Source: Deltaproteobacteria bacterium (GTDB taxonomy: Bacteria; Desulfobacterota; Binatia; UBA12015). From it: a DNA stretch of 50,430 nt. This document shows, one piece after another, positions 27,701 to 36,010 of the stretch (position 1 is its first letter; every line of letters begins with the position of its first letter). Position numbers and translations under genes: made by a program. The notes under the pieces were generated by a model. The model was not told the origin of the DNA and searched no databases. It worked only from the letters and a program-made list of their open reading frames with translations. The DNA is taken from contig VGTG01000020.1 of the NCBI GenBank assembly GCA_016874795.1, positions 1 through 50,430 of the forward strand, read 5' to 3'.

Positions 27701-29128
27701 CGCGAGCAGCTCGAACACGAGCGTCGCGCCGTCGACCGGCGGCTCGACCCACATCAGGACGTCGACCTGGCAGAGGTGGTCGTACGTCGCGGTGAAGCGC
27801 TGCCACGGCGCGAACGTCGGACCGAGCGGCTCCGAGATGGCGCGCGCGTCGCTGACGAACGTCTCGGTGACGAGCGCCTGGTCCTTCGTCGGCACGGAGT
27901 CGCGCGTCGGCTCCGGCGAAGCGAACCACGCATCGCCCGCGCGGTCCGCGGCGTGGTGCGGATTCCGGCAGAACTCCGCGAGCGGCTCGATCACGCGCGC
28001 CCAGCGCAGGTCCCAGCGTGCGCTGACGACGCGCTCGGTGCGTCCTTCCGGATCGGGCTCGTCGAGCACCGCCTCGATCGCGTGCGCGACCGCCGCTTCG
28101 TCGCCCGGCGGCACGACGCCACCGAGACGCTTCTCCTCGACGAGCGACGAGAGCTCGTCCCCCTCCGTCAAGACCATCGGGCGCTCGCACCAGAGGTAGT
28201 CGAGGACGCGCGTGCGGAAGGCGAACTCCGATTCGACGCCGCGTCGATGCAGGCTGACGCCGACGTCCGCCTCGAGGATCCACTGGCCGCGCTCGTCGTA
28301 CGGCACCCAGTCGACGAAGGTCACGCCGTCTTCGAGGATCCCGAGCTCCTTCGCGAGGGCGCGCGCCTCGCGCGCGACCTTCATCTCGCCGATCTCGGGA
28401 TTCGGGTGACGCGCGCCGAGGATCAGCGTCTTGATCTCGGGACGGCGCGCGCGGAGCCGCGCCGTGGCGCGGACGAGCGTCAGCGGATCGAGCCAGTTCC
28501 ACATCCCTCCGGCCCACAGGACGACGCGATCGTCGCGTCCGATGCCGGGAAGGACGCCCTTCACGACCGGGCTCGGCGCCGGCTTCGGCGTCACGTCGGA
28601 GACGCCGAAGGGGACGAGATCGAGGAGGCGCTCGAGCGAAGGATCGGCCTCGTAGTTCGCGCGGTTCACGCGTCCCGCCGCCGTCAGCATGCCGAGCCAG
28701 AAGCTCCGCTGCCGCGCGCTCGCGCACAGGAAGAAGTCGCCGTGGCGCAGGTGATGCTCGAGCCAGCGGAGCGCGAGGAGCGCTCGACCTCCCGAGCGAT
28801 TGAAGTCCTCGCCGAATAGATCGAGGTTCGAGAGGACGAAGGGATCGTACAGATCGACGACGAGCGGCTTCTTCACCGCCGTCATCAGCTCGACGCGCCC
28901 GGACACGACGACGACGTCGGCGCGATCGACCCAGCCCGAGACGTCGCGCACGTCGGGCACGCAAGCGAGCTCGAGTCCCTCCTGCGGATGGATCGTGCTT
29001 CCCTCGGGCGCGACGAGCGTCACGCGAAGCCCGGCCTGCGCGAGCGCGCGCGACATCTCGAGCGCGCGGATCGCCGAGCCGGCCATGCGGTCGCCGAGCC
29101 GGTCCCAGGAGAGGACGAGGACGCTCAT
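24734..29128 (-). CDS. Giant glycosyltransferase: GT4 - accessory domain - coiled coil - membrane segment - GT2 - GT4
   Basis: 1464 aa, three glycosyltransferases in one chain. Residues 1 to about 400 are a GT4-like GT-B fold (VLVLSWDRLGDRMAGSAIRA; VVLWAGGMWNWLDPLTLVRA; E-rich C-terminal lobe). About 423-563 form a beta-sandwich with QVDVLMWVEPPV...DWQRFEFRPI shared with the two neighbouring genes. About 595-665 is an Ala/Arg/Glu coiled coil, and 675-705 a long hydrophobic stretch. About 726-1000 is a GT2 domain (VSVVIPTWNGREL, LVVDNGSEDD, FLNNDMVVEPDF, YIEDVDLGYRAWK). From about 1070 a second GT4 domain (VLVVSPYSPVPAVHGG; FRHEPNVEAV; IRRGSGTRLKILEAMA). ATG overlaps the upstream stop as ATGA. 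It probably adds several sugars in sequence to a surface glycan. Confidence 0.88.
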   Translation of the reverse strand: MSVLVLSWDRLGDRMAGSAIRALEMSRALAQAGLRVTLVAPEGSTIHPQEGLELACVPDVRDVSGWVDRADVVVVSGRVELMTAVKKPLVVDLYDPFVLSNLDLFGEDFNRSGGRALLALRWLEHHLRHGDFFLCASARQRSFWLGMLTAAGRVNRANYEADPSLERLLDLVPFGVSDVTPKPAPSPVVKGVLPGIGRDDRVVLWAGGMWNWLDPLTLVRATARLRARRPEIKTLILGARHPNPEIGEMKVAREARALAKELGILEDGVTFVDWVPYDERGQWILEADVGVSLHRRGVESEFAFRTRVLDYLWCERPMVLTEGDELSSLVEEKRLGGVVPPGDEAAVAHAIEAVLDEPDPEGRTERVVSARWDLRWARVIEPLAEFCRNPHHAADRAGDAWFASPEPTRDSVPTKDQALVTETFVSDARAISEPLGPTFAPWQRFTATYDHLCQVDVLMWVEPPVDGATLVFELLALDGAPEEVVLARVAVPAPQLPHCDWQRFEFRPIAGSRGREFAFRLRIAHAPGAEASWGRVCVWRCAGAHGAPEKGDGLAFLLRYLVAGVSESMPVGTDEFLFLHNATLPLAEGEGAERSRPHLGPPIEDLEGVRAALARVSVRAEAAERRAEALAAERDDRLLEAAREAARAEVARANTLRGLGRDLRDGLRTIVRLVKRGGSFVLMLVLTAISAAVAAVLGIALALADLLPAPSAPSAPADERDARSVRPDDPVSVVIPTWNGRELLDMSLPPLVEALRRHGHPEDEILVVDNGSEDDTRDAVTRLAAEAPVAIRLVGLDRNEGFAGATNRGALEARNPVLIFLNNDMVVEPDFVQPLLDVFGEEPSVFGVSCQIDFIDPNRPRWETGKVHATLRRGLVRLFHLDRFDEDKTYPIFFAGGGASAYDRSRFLALGGFDEAVFSPVYIEDVDLGYRAWKRGWASLLAPRSRVHHKHRGTTRRIWSEARIHSFFVKNLAALLWKNTDSWRLLGRHLAGLVLLPHRVRRQEGTRAAAMSVSGLVRQIPTTLRARRRERAIPRVLGDEEILNLSRYRHVYRARFHPDERRGVERPQVLVVSPYSPVPAVHGGAVRMLNLIREMRERCDVTLISFADTPAEVTSASLAVLKDLCRDVVVLPRDLHGAGGPLSPVSTQGFFSPRMFEVIETWLEKRDFDVVQVEYTHMAQYLPPPCRGMLRVLVEHDITFVAAARARQGETSAWRRAGLWFDGLRTLRHEVRAVEAADRVLTMSDTDRDTLARFVDPEPIVVVPNGVSCRDFPYAPDEAEPATILFVGFFRHEPNVEAVLYFVDEILPKIRARVPEARFRVVGAYPPPTITDLAARDPGIEVAGMVPETASHYRRATVFIAPIRRGSGTRLKILEAMASGCPVVSTSVGAEGLGAAGGEIAIADEPEAFAEAVASLLRDASRRRALVARARRFAEERYDWPAIAKRLFDAYGWNGTGTPEHHDA

Positions 29129-32013
29129 GGCGCTCCCACCGGTGCCGCGAACGTGCGGAACGCGAGGCTTCGTCCGGCGACGGCTTCGCCGCCGATCGTG
29201 AGCCCGCCCAGCTCGCTCGGCCCGTGCAAGAGGAGGATCTCGTTCCCGGGGACCGCCTCGGGCGCCCTCGCGCGCACCGACACCGTGCGGCCTGCGGAGT
29301 CGTCGAGCGGCTCGTCGAGCTCGACCGAGACGAAGTGGCGGTCGAGGAGATGCGCCGCGGGCACGCGGCGCGCGCCGAGCGTCGCTCCGCCCGCGTCGTG
29401 CACCGAGAGGAGGACGTCGTGGTCGTTCCGGCGCGCGTACGTTCCGACCAGCACGTCGACGCGCCGGAGCCCGTCGCGCGCGCACGTGAAGGTCTGCTCG
29501 ATCTCGCGGCCCGGACGGAGCGGCCCGCCCGATTCCGCTTCGAGCTGGTACGCGTCGTACGGACACGCCGGCGGCTCGAGCGCGACCTCCGAGCCCTCGC
29601 CCGCCTCGAGGTCGAGCGGCGCGGGGAGCGGACCCTTGCTCCCGTTCCGGCGATCGGCCGCACGGTCGACGATCTCCGCGAGGACCGACACGAGGTCGTC
29701 CGCTTGGGCCGCTGCATCGTAGCGCGCGCGCACGTCGCGACGCGCGGCCGCGCCGAGCGCTTCGCGAAGCGGCGCGCTCTCGACGAGGCGCCGGAGCGAC
29801 TCCTCCCACCCGCGTGCGTCGTCGCAGAGGAGCGCCGTCGCGCCCTCACGGCTCGCGCGCGAGAAGGCGGGCGCGTCGCTCGCGACCGTCGCGACGCCGA
29901 CCGCCGCCGCTTCGAGGAGCTTCACCTCGCTCTTCGCGCGATTGAACGGTCTCGCCGTGTCGAGCGGAGCGAGGTTCACGTCGAGCGCGGCGAGGCGAGC
30001 CGGAAGATCGCTCCACGCGACCCGAGCGAAGCGCTCGACCCGACCGCCGGCTTCGAGGCGCGGACCAGGCTCGACCGGACCGCCGAGCACGAGCGACACG
30101 TGGTCGAACCGATCGAGGACGCGCTCGAGCGCCGGCGCGACGAGCGCGAGATCCGCGTCGTGCGTGTCCGTGCCGGAGAAGAACCCGAGGCGGATGCGGG
30201 CGTCCTGCTTCCGGTCGCACCGGGCGCGTTCACGACGTGTGGCCGCCTCGGAGAGCGCCAGGAGCGCCGAAGAGAGCCCGTTCGGCACGACGAAGGCGGG
30301 AAGCCCGAGCTCGCGCGCGGCCTCCGCGAGCTCCGGCGTGCTGCCGAGGAACGCGTCCGCGGTGGCGCAGCTTCGCGCGTACGCCTCGACGCTCGCGCGA
30401 TAGCCGGCGGCGATCTGCGCGTCCGCGTGCTCGAGCGCCGGTGCTTCGCCGAGGAGATCGGGACGAAACACGAGGTCGTCGGCGGAGAAGACGACGGGAA
30501 CGCGACCAAGACGCGCCTCGGCCACGACGGTCGCGACGACCGCGCCGAACGGAGCCCGGTTGAGGACGATCACGTCCGCGCGCCGCGCGGCGCGAACCGC
30601 GCGCACGTCGGAGTGGAAGAGCACGTCGGACGCGATGCCCGCGAGCGCGAGCCGCTCGACGAGGTTCCAGACGCGGTAGCGGAGCGGCGCTCCGTCGATC
30701 CCCGAGAGGAAGAGGACGCGCAGACCGCCGAGCCGGCGTCGCGCCGCAGCTCCCGATCGCGTCGCCGACTCTCGCGTCGCCGACTCTCGCTTCGCCGACT
30801 CTCGCTTCGCCGCTTCGCGCACGACCTCGCGGTACATCACCTCGCTCGCGAGCGCTTGCTCCCGCGGCGTGATCGTCCGGAGCGGATCGCGGCGCGCGCC
30901 CTCGCGGAGGCCTTGCAGCAGATCGCGATCACGAGCGAGCCGGCGCAGCGCCCCGGCGAGCGCTTCCGGCGAGCCCGCAGCGAAGACGAGCCCGTTCCGC
31001 CCGCTCTCGACGACCTCCTCGGGACCGCCGCAGTCCGAGGTCACCACGGGACAGCCTCGAGCGAGCGCCTCGCGTGCGACGAGCGAGAACGACTCGCGCA
31101 TCAGGGACGGGATCACGACGACATCGGCCGACGCCACGACGTCGTCGATCTCGGCGGCCGGAAAAGGCGGATGGAGCTCGAGCCGCTTTCCGAGCCTCTC
31201 CGCCCACGGCGCGGCCTCCTCCGCGGACACGGCGCGGCAGTCGAGGACGAGCTCCGCCGCTTCCGCTTCGAGCGAAGCCACCGCTTCGAGCAGCACCGCG
31301 AGGCCCTTGGCGTGGTTCCCCGCGCCGCCGACGTAGAGGAAGCGAACCGGTCCGGCGGACGAGCGCACGACCTCGCGCGCGGGCGGCGGCAGCCCGTTCT
31401 CCTGCACGACGGCGTCCCGCACGAGGCCGTTCGCGACGAGGCTGTCGCGAAGAAACCTCGACGGCACGACGACGCGGGCAACGGACGCAAGCGCCGCTTC
31501 GAGGATCGCGCGACGCGCCGCGAAGTCGATCTCGTGGTGACCGGAGCAGCTCTCCGGGCGGACGCGCGCGGGGCAGATCGTGCCCTCGGGCGAGAGCCGG
31601 AAGAGGCACGGGCAGAGCCACCACCAGTCGTGCATCGTCACGACCGCTGGAACGCCCGCGTCCGCGGCGACGCCGAGAATCCCCGCGCCGATCCCTTGCA
31701 GACTGTGCACGTGCACGACGTCCGGCCGCGTCTCGGCGAGGAAGTCGGCGAAGACCGCGTTCGCGTCCGGGCTCCAGTGGCTCTCGGGCGACCAGGGATG
31801 GAGTGCGCCGCCGACGTTCACGCGCCAGACCGGACAAGCGCCGACGCGCTCGCGACGCACGGCACCGGTCGGCTCCGCGGCGGTCGCGCGGCCGCTCACG
31901 ACGAAGCTCGTGTGACCGAGCGCGACGAGCTCCTCCGCGAGGCGCTGGCAGACGAGCGTCGCGCCGCCCTGGAACTCGGGCGCGTAGAGCGCCGTCACGT
32001 GCGCGATCCTCAC
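29125..32013 (-). CDS. Double-domain glycosyltransferase with C-terminal accessory domain
   Basis: 962 aa from GTG overlapping the previous stop (GTGA). The first half is a complete GT4 enzyme: RIAHVTALYAPEFQGGATLVCQRLAEEL, VVHVHSLQGIGAGIL, MHDWWWLCPC, RFLYVGGAGNHAKGLAVLLEA, IPSLMRESFSLVAREALARGCPVV with the E-x7-E of GT4. A linker of ESAKR/ESATR pentapeptides follows. The second half starts LRVLFLSGIDGAPLRYRVWNL, continues GFFSGTDTHDADLALVAPALE, and ends with a beta-sandwich with RRVDVLVGTYARRNDHDVLLSV. This second half is a paralogue of the gene upstream. It likely acts in the same glycan pathway, on the cytoplasmic face. Confidence 0.87.
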   Translation of the reverse strand: MRIAHVTALYAPEFQGGATLVCQRLAEELVALGHTSFVVSGRATAAEPTGAVRRERVGACPVWRVNVGGALHPWSPESHWSPDANAVFADFLAETRPDVVHVHSLQGIGAGILGVAADAGVPAVVTMHDWWWLCPCLFRLSPEGTICPARVRPESCSGHHEIDFAARRAILEAALASVARVVVPSRFLRDSLVANGLVRDAVVQENGLPPPAREVVRSSAGPVRFLYVGGAGNHAKGLAVLLEAVASLEAEAAELVLDCRAVSAEEAAPWAERLGKRLELHPPFPAAEIDDVVASADVVVIPSLMRESFSLVAREALARGCPVVTSDCGGPEEVVESGRNGLVFAAGSPEALAGALRRLARDRDLLQGLREGARRDPLRTITPREQALASEVMYREVVREAAKRESAKRESATRESATRSGAAARRRLGGLRVLFLSGIDGAPLRYRVWNLVERLALAGIASDVLFHSDVRAVRAARRADVIVLNRAPFGAVVATVVAEARLGRVPVVFSADDLVFRPDLLGEAPALEHADAQIAAGYRASVEAYARSCATADAFLGSTPELAEAARELGLPAFVVPNGLSSALLALSEAATRRERARCDRKQDARIRLGFFSGTDTHDADLALVAPALERVLDRFDHVSLVLGGPVEPGPRLEAGGRVERFARVAWSDLPARLAALDVNLAPLDTARPFNRAKSEVKLLEAAAVGVATVASDAPAFSRASREGATALLCDDARGWEESLRRLVESAPLREALGAAARRDVRARYDAAAQADDLVSVLAEIVDRAADRRNGSKGPLPAPLDLEAGEGSEVALEPPACPYDAYQLEAESGGPLRPGREIEQTFTCARDGLRRVDVLVGTYARRNDHDVLLSVHDAGGATLGARRVPAAHLLDRHFVSVELDEPLDDSAGRTVSVRARAPEAVPGNEILLLHGPSELGGLTIGGEAVAGRSLAFRTFAAPVGAP
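30767..30811. repeat. 15-bp tandem repeat in the glycosyltransferase linker
   Basis: Three copies of gactctcgc(t/g)tcgcc at 30767, 30782 and 30797, preceded by a degenerate copy ending at 30766. Read on the minus strand they encode the pentapeptide unit (K/T)RESA. The unit length of 15 bases keeps frame, so copy-number change would lengthen or shorten the linker without breaking the protein. Confidence 0.8.
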
Positions 32014-33581
32014 GCCGCTTCCCGTGCGAGGGCGCGCGTCCACGGCGCGAAGCCTCGGAGCGCGAGCGGACCCGCAAGCGCTTCGCCGTTCGAGCGCGCG
32101 GCCGGAAGCGCCCCGTCGACACCGGTCGAGAGCCCGAACGACGCGGCATTCCCCGCACCGGCTCCCGTCGTCTCGAGAACGAGCGTGTACTCGTGTCGCG
32201 ACGAGTCCGGGAGCGGCTCGAACTCGAACGAGGTCCACGCGCGATCCGGCAGCTCGGCGGCTCTCCACGACGTCTCGCGCAACGTGCATCCGTCCTCGCC
32301 GACGAGGCGAACGACGACCGTGTGCGAGAGCGCCTGACCGTAGGTGACGGCGTGCAGGTCGATGCGCTCGAGCCCGTCGTGCTTCGCGCGAAGGCGCTGC
32401 TCGAAGCGTTCCTCTCCGAGCGGCGGGCTCACCGCGGTGGCGGACGTCTCGTCGAGAGCGGGACAGGCGTCGGGCTCGAGCGCGCGGCGCGCCACCGCCT
32501 CGTGCCACCGGGATTCCGGCAAAGATTCTGCCGCCCGCTTCTGGACGCGGTGCAGCACCGCATCGAGCTCGCTCGCGCGCTCGTTCTCGCACCAGCGCTC
32601 GTCGAGGTCGGCCCAGGCGCGTCGTCCGAGCGCGACGCGGAGCTCCGGCTCGCGGACGAGCTCGGTCAAGCGAGCGTGCCAGTCCTTCACGCTCTCCGCG
32701 AGCACGCCGTTCCTTCCGCCGTGGATCGCTTCGGAGAATGCCGGCGTCGGGCTCGCGACGGTCGGCGTCTCGACCGCGGCGGCTTCGAGATACTTGACCT
32801 CGCCCTTCGCGCGCGCGAACGGGCTCTCGGCGACGAGCGGAGCAAGGTTCACGTCGATCCCGGCGAGCCATTCGAAGAGCTCGGTCCACGGCACGCGCGG
32901 GCGGTGCTCGATTCGCGCGGCGAGCGGTACGAGGTCCTCCGGAAGAGCGACCGGACCGAGAAGGGCGAGCCTCGAGCGCGGATGCTCCTGCAGGAGGTCG
33001 GCGAGCGCGGGCGCGATCGAGGCGAGGTCCGCGTCGTGCGTCGGCGTCCCCGAAGCGTAGCCGAGAACGATCTGCTCGGGGTCGCGAACCGCCGCTTCCC
33101 GCGCCCGCTCCGCGATCGTACGCTCCGGCTCGGAGAGCGCGTTCCGGTGGAGATACGCGCGCCAGCCGAGGGAGCGCGCGTGCTCGACGAGCGGCGCCGT
33201 CGGCGCGATCACCGCGTCGCACGCTTCGAGCGTCGCACGGTAGCGCTCGACGCCTTCGATCCAGAGAGCGCGCTCGGCCGCCGGGAGGTGATCGAGCGGC
33301 GGGAGAAGCTCGGGCGCGGGATCGAAGATCAGATCGTCGATCGCTCCGATCACGATGCGGTCCGCATCACGGGCTCGCTCGACGAGCGCACGCGTCCGGT
33401 CGTTCCAGGGCACGCGATAGAAGAACAGCGCGTCGTGGGCCTCGAGCCCGGCCGGAAGATCGGGATCGACGAACGAGCGGACCGTCGCCTCGCCCCCGCC
33501 GAGCTGCACCTGCCGTGCGCGATGCAGCACCTGATACCGGTGGCAGGCACCATCGATCCCGCTCACGAAGAGCACCCGCAT
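32010..33581 (-). CDS. Glycosyltransferase with C-terminal accessory domain, first gene of operon
   Basis: 523 aa from ATG 33581. MRVLFVSGIDGACHRYQVLHRARQ, then GAIDDLIFDPAPE, LGYASGTPTHDADLASIAPALADLLQEHPRSRLALLGPV and GIDVNLAPLVAESPFARAKGEVKYLEAAA make a GT-B enzyme of the type found in O-antigen and polysaccharide clusters; S-x-F-A-R-A-K-x-E-V-K-Y-L-E-A is its acceptor/donor loop. The last 120 residues (GLERIDLHAVTYGQALSHTVVV; AWTSFEFEPLPDSSRHEYTLVL) form the beta-sandwich seen in the two downstream enzymes. It starts the operon; the divergent Nudix gene lies 150 bases away. Confidence 0.85.
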   Translation of the reverse strand: MRVLFVSGIDGACHRYQVLHRARQVQLGGGEATVRSFVDPDLPAGLEAHDALFFYRVPWNDRTRALVERARDADRIVIGAIDDLIFDPAPELLPPLDHLPAAERALWIEGVERYRATLEACDAVIAPTAPLVEHARSLGWRAYLHRNALSEPERTIAERAREAAVRDPEQIVLGYASGTPTHDADLASIAPALADLLQEHPRSRLALLGPVALPEDLVPLAARIEHRPRVPWTELFEWLAGIDVNLAPLVAESPFARAKGEVKYLEAAAVETPTVASPTPAFSEAIHGGRNGVLAESVKDWHARLTELVREPELRVALGRRAWADLDERWCENERASELDAVLHRVQKRAAESLPESRWHEAVARRALEPDACPALDETSATAVSPPLGEERFEQRLRAKHDGLERIDLHAVTYGQALSHTVVVRLVGEDGCTLRETSWRAAELPDRAWTSFEFEPLPDSSRHEYTLVLETTGAGAGNAASFGLSTGVDGALPAARSNGEALAGPLALRGFAPWTRALAREAA

Positions 33582-33731
33582 GACGGGGCTGTAACAGTTG
33601 CCGCGGAGACGGTCAGGACGAGCCACCCGCAATCCGAGCCGAACGGACGTTCGAGGTACGCGAAATTTTCGCCGGACCCGCGGGTTTCGCCCCGCCAAAT
33701 CTGGTTGCTTCGTATCTCTGGCTGCCCGACC

Positions 33732-34325
33732 ATGATCGGGCCCGGTATGCCGACGGATTCGGACAAGCCAGGTGGCCTCGGACTCTGGCGCCGCTTGGAG
33801 TCGAAGAAGGTCTATGCGACCCGGGTCTTCGACGTGCTCCGCCAGCGGAGCCAGTCGCCGCGGACCGGTCGGGAGCACGACTTCTTCGTGCTCGAGACGG
33901 GCGACTGGGTGAACGTCGTTCCGCTGACGGCGGCGGGCGAGGTCGTGCTGATCCGCCAGTACCGACACGGGATCGCCGATTTCACGCTCGAGGTGCCCGG
34001 CGGCATGGTCGACGAGACGGACCCCTCGCCCCTCGCCGCGGCGCGCCGCGAGATGATCGAGGAGACCGGCTACGATTCCGAGGACGTCGTCTCTCTGGGT
34101 GCGATCCATCCGAACCCGGCGCTGCAGGGGAACCGCTGCCACTCGTTCGTGGCGCGCAACGTTTCACTCCGTGAGAAGCCGCGCTTCGATACGACCGAGG
34201 AGACCGAGGTCGTTCTCGTCCCGCTCGCCGAGATTCCCGATCTGATCCGCGCCGGACGGATCTCGCACGCGCTCGTCGTCGTCGCCTTCCACTGGCTCGC
34301 GCTGCACGAGGGAGCGCGCTCGTGA
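33732..34325 (+). CDS. Nudix hydrolase (ADP-ribose pyrophosphatase-like)
   Basis: 197 aa from ATG 33732; ATG 33747 (residue 6) is an equally likely start, both with weak ribosome sites. The Nudix box reads GGMVDETDPSPLAAARREMIEETGY: the R-E-x2-E-E-x-G end is perfect, while the front has one extra residue and Asp for the first Glu. VYATRVFDVLRQRS...FFVLETGDWVNVVPLTAAGEVVLIRQYRHG is the start of ADP-sugar pyrophosphatases, and GNRCHSFVARNV follows. It cleaves ADP-ribose or a nucleotide sugar to AMP and sugar phosphate. It is translationally coupled to the histidine kinase gene. Confidence 0.85.
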   Translation: MIGPGMPTDSDKPGGLGLWRRLESKKVYATRVFDVLRQRSQSPRTGREHDFFVLETGDWVNVVPLTAAGEVVLIRQYRHGIADFTLEVPGGMVDETDPSPLAAARREMIEETGYDSEDVVSLGAIHPNPALQGNRCHSFVARNVSLREKPRFDTTEETEVVLVPLAEIPDLIRAGRISHALVVVAFHWLALHEGARS

Positions 34326-35956
34326 CGACCGCGAATCCCGGCCGGAAGAACGCGCTCGACGACGGTTCGCTCGGCGACGTCCTCGACGCCTTGCCGTCGC
34401 ACGTCGCGGTCCTCGATGCGGACGGCAAGGTGGTCGCGACGAACGCGCCGTGGCGCGCGCTCGCTTCGAACGAGCCGCCGTCGCCGGGGCACCCGCGCGT
34501 CGGCGACCTCCTGTGGGACGCCTGGGACGAGCCCGACGTCGCGCGCACCGTTCGCGACGGCATCGGCGAGCTGCTCGCCGGAGGACGTTCGAGCCTCGAG
34601 CTCGAGTACCGCTGCCCGCTCGCGGAGGAGAGCCGCTGGTTCGCGCTCCACGCGGCGCCGCGCGCGTGCGGCGGCGCCGTCGTGACGCAGACCGACGTCA
34701 CCCGCTCGAAGAGCGCGGAAGCGCGCCACGCGAAGGAGAACGCGACCGCGCACATCGATCAGGCGCTCGCGCGCGCCGGCCGCGAGTTCATCGGCTCGCT
34801 CGAGATCTCCGACATCCTCTCCCGCCTCTGCCGCCTGACGATGGAGCTCCTCCGCTGCGACACGAGCCACACGCTGCTGTGGCAAGAAGAGGATTCGACC
34901 TACCTGACGGCGGCGACTCTCGGCGAGACCACGGAGCGCGACGAGATGCTGCGCGCGCTCCGCGTACCGCGGGATGCCTTCCTCGGTGCGGTCGCGCGCG
35001 GGGAGGAGAGCGAGATCGTCGAGATCGACATCCACACGCTTCGCGACGCGCCGCTCCGGCCGCTCGTCGAGCGTCTGGGCGTCGACGTCTTCCTGCAGAT
35101 CGCGCTCCGCCACGGCGACCGCACCATCGGCTTCCAGACCGCGTGCCGCCGTCGGCACGAGCCGTTCTCGGACGAGGAGAAGCATCTCGCGCGACGCCTC
35201 GGGCAGCTCGCTTCGCTCGCGATCGAGAACACGCGGCTCGTCGGACAGCTCGGCGAGGCGAGCCGCCTCAAGTCCGAGTTCGTCGCGACCGTCTCGCACG
35301 AGCTGCGGACGCCGATCCACGTCGTCCTCGGGTTCGCCGAGCTGATGCTCGAGGGCGAGTACGGACCGCTGTCGAGCTGTCAGCGGGAGACGCTCAACCG
35401 CATCCTCTTCGGCGCGCGATCGCTCCTCGAGCTGAGCGAGGCCGCGCTCGAGCTGATGCGGCTCGACGCGACGCAGATCCCGATCCGCCTCGAGAGCGTC
35501 TCCGTCGCGGAGATCCTCCACGAGGTCGAGCGGGAGATCGTCGGGCCGCGGCCGAAGAACGACGTCGCGCTTCGCTTCGCCGTATCGAAGGATCTCGACG
35601 AGCTGCGCTCGGATCGCGGCAAGCTGAAGCTGATCCTGAAGAACCTGATCGGAAACGCGCTCAAGTTCACCGACGCGGGGCACGTGACGGTGAGCGCGCG
35701 GCGCACGAACGGCACCCTCGAGCTCGTCGTCGAGGACACCGGCGTCGGCATCCCCGAGGCGAGCCTGCCCTTCATCTTCGACGCGTTCCGCCAGGCGGAC
35801 GGCTCGACGACGCGCCGGTTCGGAGGCGTCGGGCTCGGTCTGCACATCGTGCGGCGTGCAGTCGAGCGGCTCGGCGGGAGCATTCGCGCGACGAGCGTCG
35901 AGGGACGCGGCTCGCGCTTCGACGTGCGGATACCGTTCCTGGCGGCGCTGCGCTGA
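34322..35956 (+). CDS. Soluble PAS-GAF sensor histidine kinase
   Basis: 544 aa from a GTG overlapping the Nudix stop (GTGA). No membrane segment. Residues about 20-130 are a PAS domain (ALPSHVAVLDADGKVVATNAPWRALA), 150-305 a GAF domain, 315-385 the HisKA helices with FVATVSHELRTPIHVVLGF (phospho-acceptor His326), and 430-540 the ATPase with N box LKNLIGNALKF, G1 VVEDTGVGIP, F box and G2 FGGVGLGLHIV. It autophosphorylates in response to a cytoplasmic small-molecule or redox signal. No response regulator gene is adjacent, so it is an orphan kinase whose partner lies elsewhere. Confidence 0.93.
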   Translation: MTTANPGRKNALDDGSLGDVLDALPSHVAVLDADGKVVATNAPWRALASNEPPSPGHPRVGDLLWDAWDEPDVARTVRDGIGELLAGGRSSLELEYRCPLAEESRWFALHAAPRACGGAVVTQTDVTRSKSAEARHAKENATAHIDQALARAGREFIGSLEISDILSRLCRLTMELLRCDTSHTLLWQEEDSTYLTAATLGETTERDEMLRALRVPRDAFLGAVARGEESEIVEIDIHTLRDAPLRPLVERLGVDVFLQIALRHGDRTIGFQTACRRRHEPFSDEEKHLARRLGQLASLAIENTRLVGQLGEASRLKSEFVATVSHELRTPIHVVLGFAELMLEGEYGPLSSCQRETLNRILFGARSLLELSEAALELMRLDATQIPIRLESVSVAEILHEVEREIVGPRPKNDVALRFAVSKDLDELRSDRGKLKLILKNLIGNALKFTDAGHVTVSARRTNGTLELVVEDTGVGIPEASLPFIFDAFRQADGSTTRRFGGVGLGLHIVRRAVERLGGSIRATSVEGRGSRFDVRIPFLAALR

Positions 35957-36010
35957 TCCGGAGAGGCGCGGCTTTACAGCCCGTCCGCGGCACCGCTACA
36001 GGGGTCGCTC

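Noticed and set aside
24392-28819. Very long plus-strand open frame (1475 codons) opposite the glycosyltransferase
   Set aside because: It is the high-GC mirror of the minus-strand gene; Arg/Glu/Asp-rich with no domain, while the minus strand has clear GT2/GT4 motifs.
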